A DNA stretch of 64,000 nucleotides, from the NCBI RefSeq assembly GCF_033115175.1, contig NC_084828.1, positions 31,060,388-31,124,387 of the forward strand. The letters are read 5' to 3'. Shown here in pieces: positions 61,423-64,000 of this stretch. Source of the stretch: Lepus europaeus. Its lineage: Eukaryota > Chordata > Mammalia > Lagomorpha > Leporidae. Below the pieces are notes generated by a model. It searched no databases, was not told where the DNA came from, and was given only the letters and a program-made list of their open reading frames with translations. The position numbers and the translations under genes are program-made. Position 1 is the first letter of the stretch. Every line of letters begins with the position of its first letter.

Positions 61423-61574
61423 CTGATGCACTTTATGCCTGAGTGCATCTTTGTGTTTAGTAACAATGATTTCTAAAACCAGAAGACAGTTATATTTTAA
61501 AAGTAAAATGAAATAGGAGCTATGATTGGTCATTCCTTCTTCAGTACCAATTTTCACACTGAGGTCTATGTAAA
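61423..61574 (-). CDS. Coding exon of the same gene, 152 bases
   Basis: Phase 1 in, phase 0 out. The acceptor is CCTGATTTTCAG before 61574 and the donor is CAG/GTGACT. After two bases completing a split codon it encodes YIDLSVKIGTEEG, then a hydrophobic helix YFILLLKYNCLLVLEIIVTK and HKDALRHKVHQ. A stop follows the donor in frame, so the boundary is well defined. Joined with the next three exons it yields about 200 C-terminal residues. The upstream exon, which must end in phase 1, was not found with confidence before the window edge. Confidence 0.82.
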
Positions 61575-62664
61575 CTGAAAATCAGGCCTGATGTGAGAGC
61601 CAACAATCTATTCATTTAAAGGATATCATTTTTTTGCTTGAAGTGAGGAACAAGTTATTTTATGATCACACACATCATCTGGTTCATTCAGTGACTGTTT
61701 CTGTATGTTTTTTTCTGTATGAAGACACAGTTCTAGCCATTGAGAAAATGCAAGATAGAAAGAAGAATATCAAAAGGAGGTGGAGAAAGTAAAAAGGAGG
61801 AAAAAATAATCTAAAAATTAAGAAAAAGTCTGACAGGAGTAGGCTCCTGTGTTATATTAATACAGATAAACCTAGATATTAAAGAGTTCAAACATGTATA
61901 AAGGTGAAGAGAAATGTATAACACAGTATTATGTTTGCCTTTAATATAATTATCTTGTCCTAATATGCTAGAGGAAAAAATACAGCCCTGTTTGGTTATA
62001 ACTGACATACAAAAAATATTTTAAGGTATCTCCTTTGTCTTAGCTCTACGAACACTAACATATCTTCTTACAGACTGATAGAGAAAAATGTAAATCCCAA
62101 GTAAAATAAACACGATTTTGAAACTCTAGGCTATCCTATCAATTAGTGTTATACTTATTTACTTCCTGTTCTTATCTATAAAACATATCCATTTTGTATC
62201 TCAAATGTTAAAATAATCTGAAACTTAATGTATATATTGAAGATAAATAAAATCACACATACAAAACTATTATGGTAAGTAAATTTAATCATTTTTGAAA
62301 ATAGCTTTTTTCTAAGAATTTCATTTTAAGGAAATTTTAATATGAAATTTTATTTTTAATAATGATTATATTTAGTAAACATCCTCAGCTAAAGATTGTG
62401 TGTTTTATTTGTCAAAAAGAAAGCGAGTGTAATATTAAATGCTGTTTTACACATTAGTTTGCTACTTAATAAATAACTCGCACATCTATCTTCTCTTTGT
62501 ACAGCTATTAAGTTTCCTGTTAAAAAGATCTTCCTCAATGACATTTATATCTGGCCTTATAGACTTAAATAACCTTTACAACAACAGTTCAGAAACCATG
62601 AATTTGTTCCAATTTTCTAACAAGGTAACACAAAATGTTCCATATTTTAACAATCTTTAAAGTT
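61575..62664. other. Intronic DNA, no exon called
   Basis: AT-rich. I looked for minus-strand exons. Candidate snippets near 62040-62085 and 62500-62570 lack a paired consensus acceptor and donor in a compatible phase, so nothing is called. Confidence 0.45.
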
Positions 62665-63041
62665 CTAATAAACATATTTTCTTTTTTATTTATTTATTTT
62701 GACTGGAAGAGTGGACAGTGACAGAGAAAGACAGAGAGAAAGGTCTTGCTTTTTCCATTGGTTCACCACCCAATGGCTGCAGCCAGCGCGCTGTAGCCAG
62801 TGCACCACGCTGATCTGAAGCCAGGAGCCAGGTGCTTCCTCCTGGTCTCCCATGGTGTGCAGGGCCCAAGCACTTGGGCCATCCTCCACTGCACTCCCGG
62901 GCCACAGCAGAGAGCTGGCCTGGAAGAGGAGCAACCAGGACAGAATCCGGCGCCCTGACCGGGACTAGATCCCGATGTGCCAGCGCCGCAGGCGGAGGAT
63001 TAGCCTAGTGAGCTGTGGTGCTGGCCCTAATAAACATATTT
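62665..63041 (-). mobile_element. Young CSINE in an intron, with target-site duplication
   Basis: TTTTTTATTTATTTATTTTG at the tail side and AGCTGTGGTGCTGGCC at the head side. TAATAAACATATTTTC is duplicated exactly at both ends. It lies in the same sense as the gene. Confidence 0.95.
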
Positions 63042-63878
63042 TCAAATAAATTCAGCTCAAGGTTTAGAAGTCCTGTTATGTTATTAAGTAAATTAATATC
63101 GCATAACCTTTTTTTTTTAATTTGAGAGAGAGACACACTCTTGCTATTTTCTACTTACACCACTGTAAAACTGCGGTTTCTAAAAACATGGATTCTCTTC
63201 ACTATTCATAGAGTTGATAAGTGCCTACCAGTGAGTACTCAATTCAGGGCTTTTAGCTGCTAAATTTCCATTAAAATAAGTTTGATAGCAGCTTCTGGCA
63301 ATATTTTATACATGGAGAGCTATGGTACCTGCTATATTTGTGATAGTAAAACTGATAAATCTTTTTCAGATATTCCATAAATATTACTTGTCACCACTCC
63401 AAATATCTAACTGATTGTTCCAAGTTGATAAACACTATACCAAAATACTGACTTGCTGAACAAGTATGCGTTTGATAACTGGAATTAAATTATGAAATCA
63501 AAATATGCTTCACATTATCTTAAAGTCTTCAAACAAATGTTAACTAGCAACAGCTAAAACAGAAGCTATATGAGTAGCCACCAAGTAAGATATTATTGAG
63601 TGATATAAGTGAAGTACTATCTGACTTAAATTATACAAGAATATGGGAGTCTCCATATTAATTTGTCTCCCTGTAGTTATTTTTGTGAGGTGTGACCTTA
63701 ACAAAGTTACTACCTTTCTGTGGAATCTAGTTTTTTATCTGTAAAATTGAAATGTCTTTTTGATCTTAGACACTCTATTCAAGCATAGAATCATATTAAT
63801 ATTTTCTTCACATCAGCACAAGTCTCAGAAGCCCTGGAAGCAAACTTGAATATTTCTATTAAAGAAATAAAACCCAGG
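63042..63878. other. Intronic or flanking DNA, no exon called
   Basis: Unique AT-rich sequence. A consensus-like minus-strand donor lies near 63157-63162 (TGGT/GTAAGT), but the frames leading into it contain stops. Confidence 0.4.
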
Positions 63879-64000
63879 GCCGGCGCCGTGGCTTAACAGG
63901 CTAATCCTCCGCCTTGCAGCGCTGGCACACCGGGTTCTAGTCCCGGCTGGGGCGCCGGATTCTATCCCGGTTGCCCCTCTTCCAGGCCAGCTCTCTGTCA
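63879..64000 (+). mobile_element. CSINE cut by the window edge
   Basis: GGGCCGGCGCCGTGGCTTAA, GGGTTCTAGTCCCGGCTGGG and CCAGGCCAGCTCTCTG. Very close to consensus and therefore young. The right part lies outside the window. Confidence 0.95.

Noticed and set aside
62490-62580. Possible extra minus-strand exon reading PDINVIEEDLFNRKLN
   Set aside because: No convincing acceptor and donor pair in the phase needed by the next exon; about twenty open codons is within chance.
1-64000. tRNA genes, CRISPR arrays, operons, mobile defence or other compact gene systems
   Set aside because: The tRNA-like A and B box motifs all lie in SINE heads. No regularly spaced repeats with unique spacers and no clustered long reading frames exist; the window is mammalian intergenic and intronic DNA.

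Overview
The window is nuclear DNA of a lagomorph, most likely European rabbit (Oryctolagus cuniculus). The diagnostic evidence is about thirty copies or fragments of the tRNA-derived C-type SINE (CSINE) found only in rabbits, hares and pikas. They share a head beginning near GGCCGGCGCCGTGGCTCA, a polymerase III B-box-like GGTTCTAGTCC, a CT-rich 3' part and an A-rich tail. Rabbit-type L1 3' ends, AT-rich unique sequence and older mammalian repeats (MIR, MER5A, MaLR-like) fit the same picture. There are no bacterial-style genes. Nearly all open frames in the window are short chance frames or translated SINE sequence.

Layout: 1-18.4 kb is intergenic DNA full of CSINEs, with truncated L1s and old repeats, several nested in each other. 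From about 18.5 to 25.46 kb lies one long plus-strand L1 with decayed ORF1 and ORF2, an internal deletion and four SINE insertion events. From 25.95 to 28.43 kb is a processed (retrocopied) pseudogene of PTDSS1, phosphatidylserine synthase 1, complete with 3' UTR, poly(A) signal and target-site duplication. From 28.8 to 43.6 kb is an unusually SINE-poor block of mostly unique DNA. From 43.6 to 56.7 kb SINEs, old L1s, a MIR and a MER5A return.

The only functional gene visible is on the minus strand at the right. Four consecutive 3'-terminal coding exons (61574 down to 58711) have consensus splice sites and compatible phases, and together encode about 200 C-terminal residues of a conserved-looking alpha-helical protein ending in ...RTPADGR. 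I could not name the gene. Its 3' UTR extends to the left, with two candidate poly(A) signals, and the rest of the gene lies mostly beyond the right edge.

I found no evidence of a new biological system. The most informative observations are the four-exon gene end, two CSINEs inserted at the same target site (three copies of one duplication), a minimal poly(A)-only insertion with a perfect 14-bp duplication, and the SINE-poor block.
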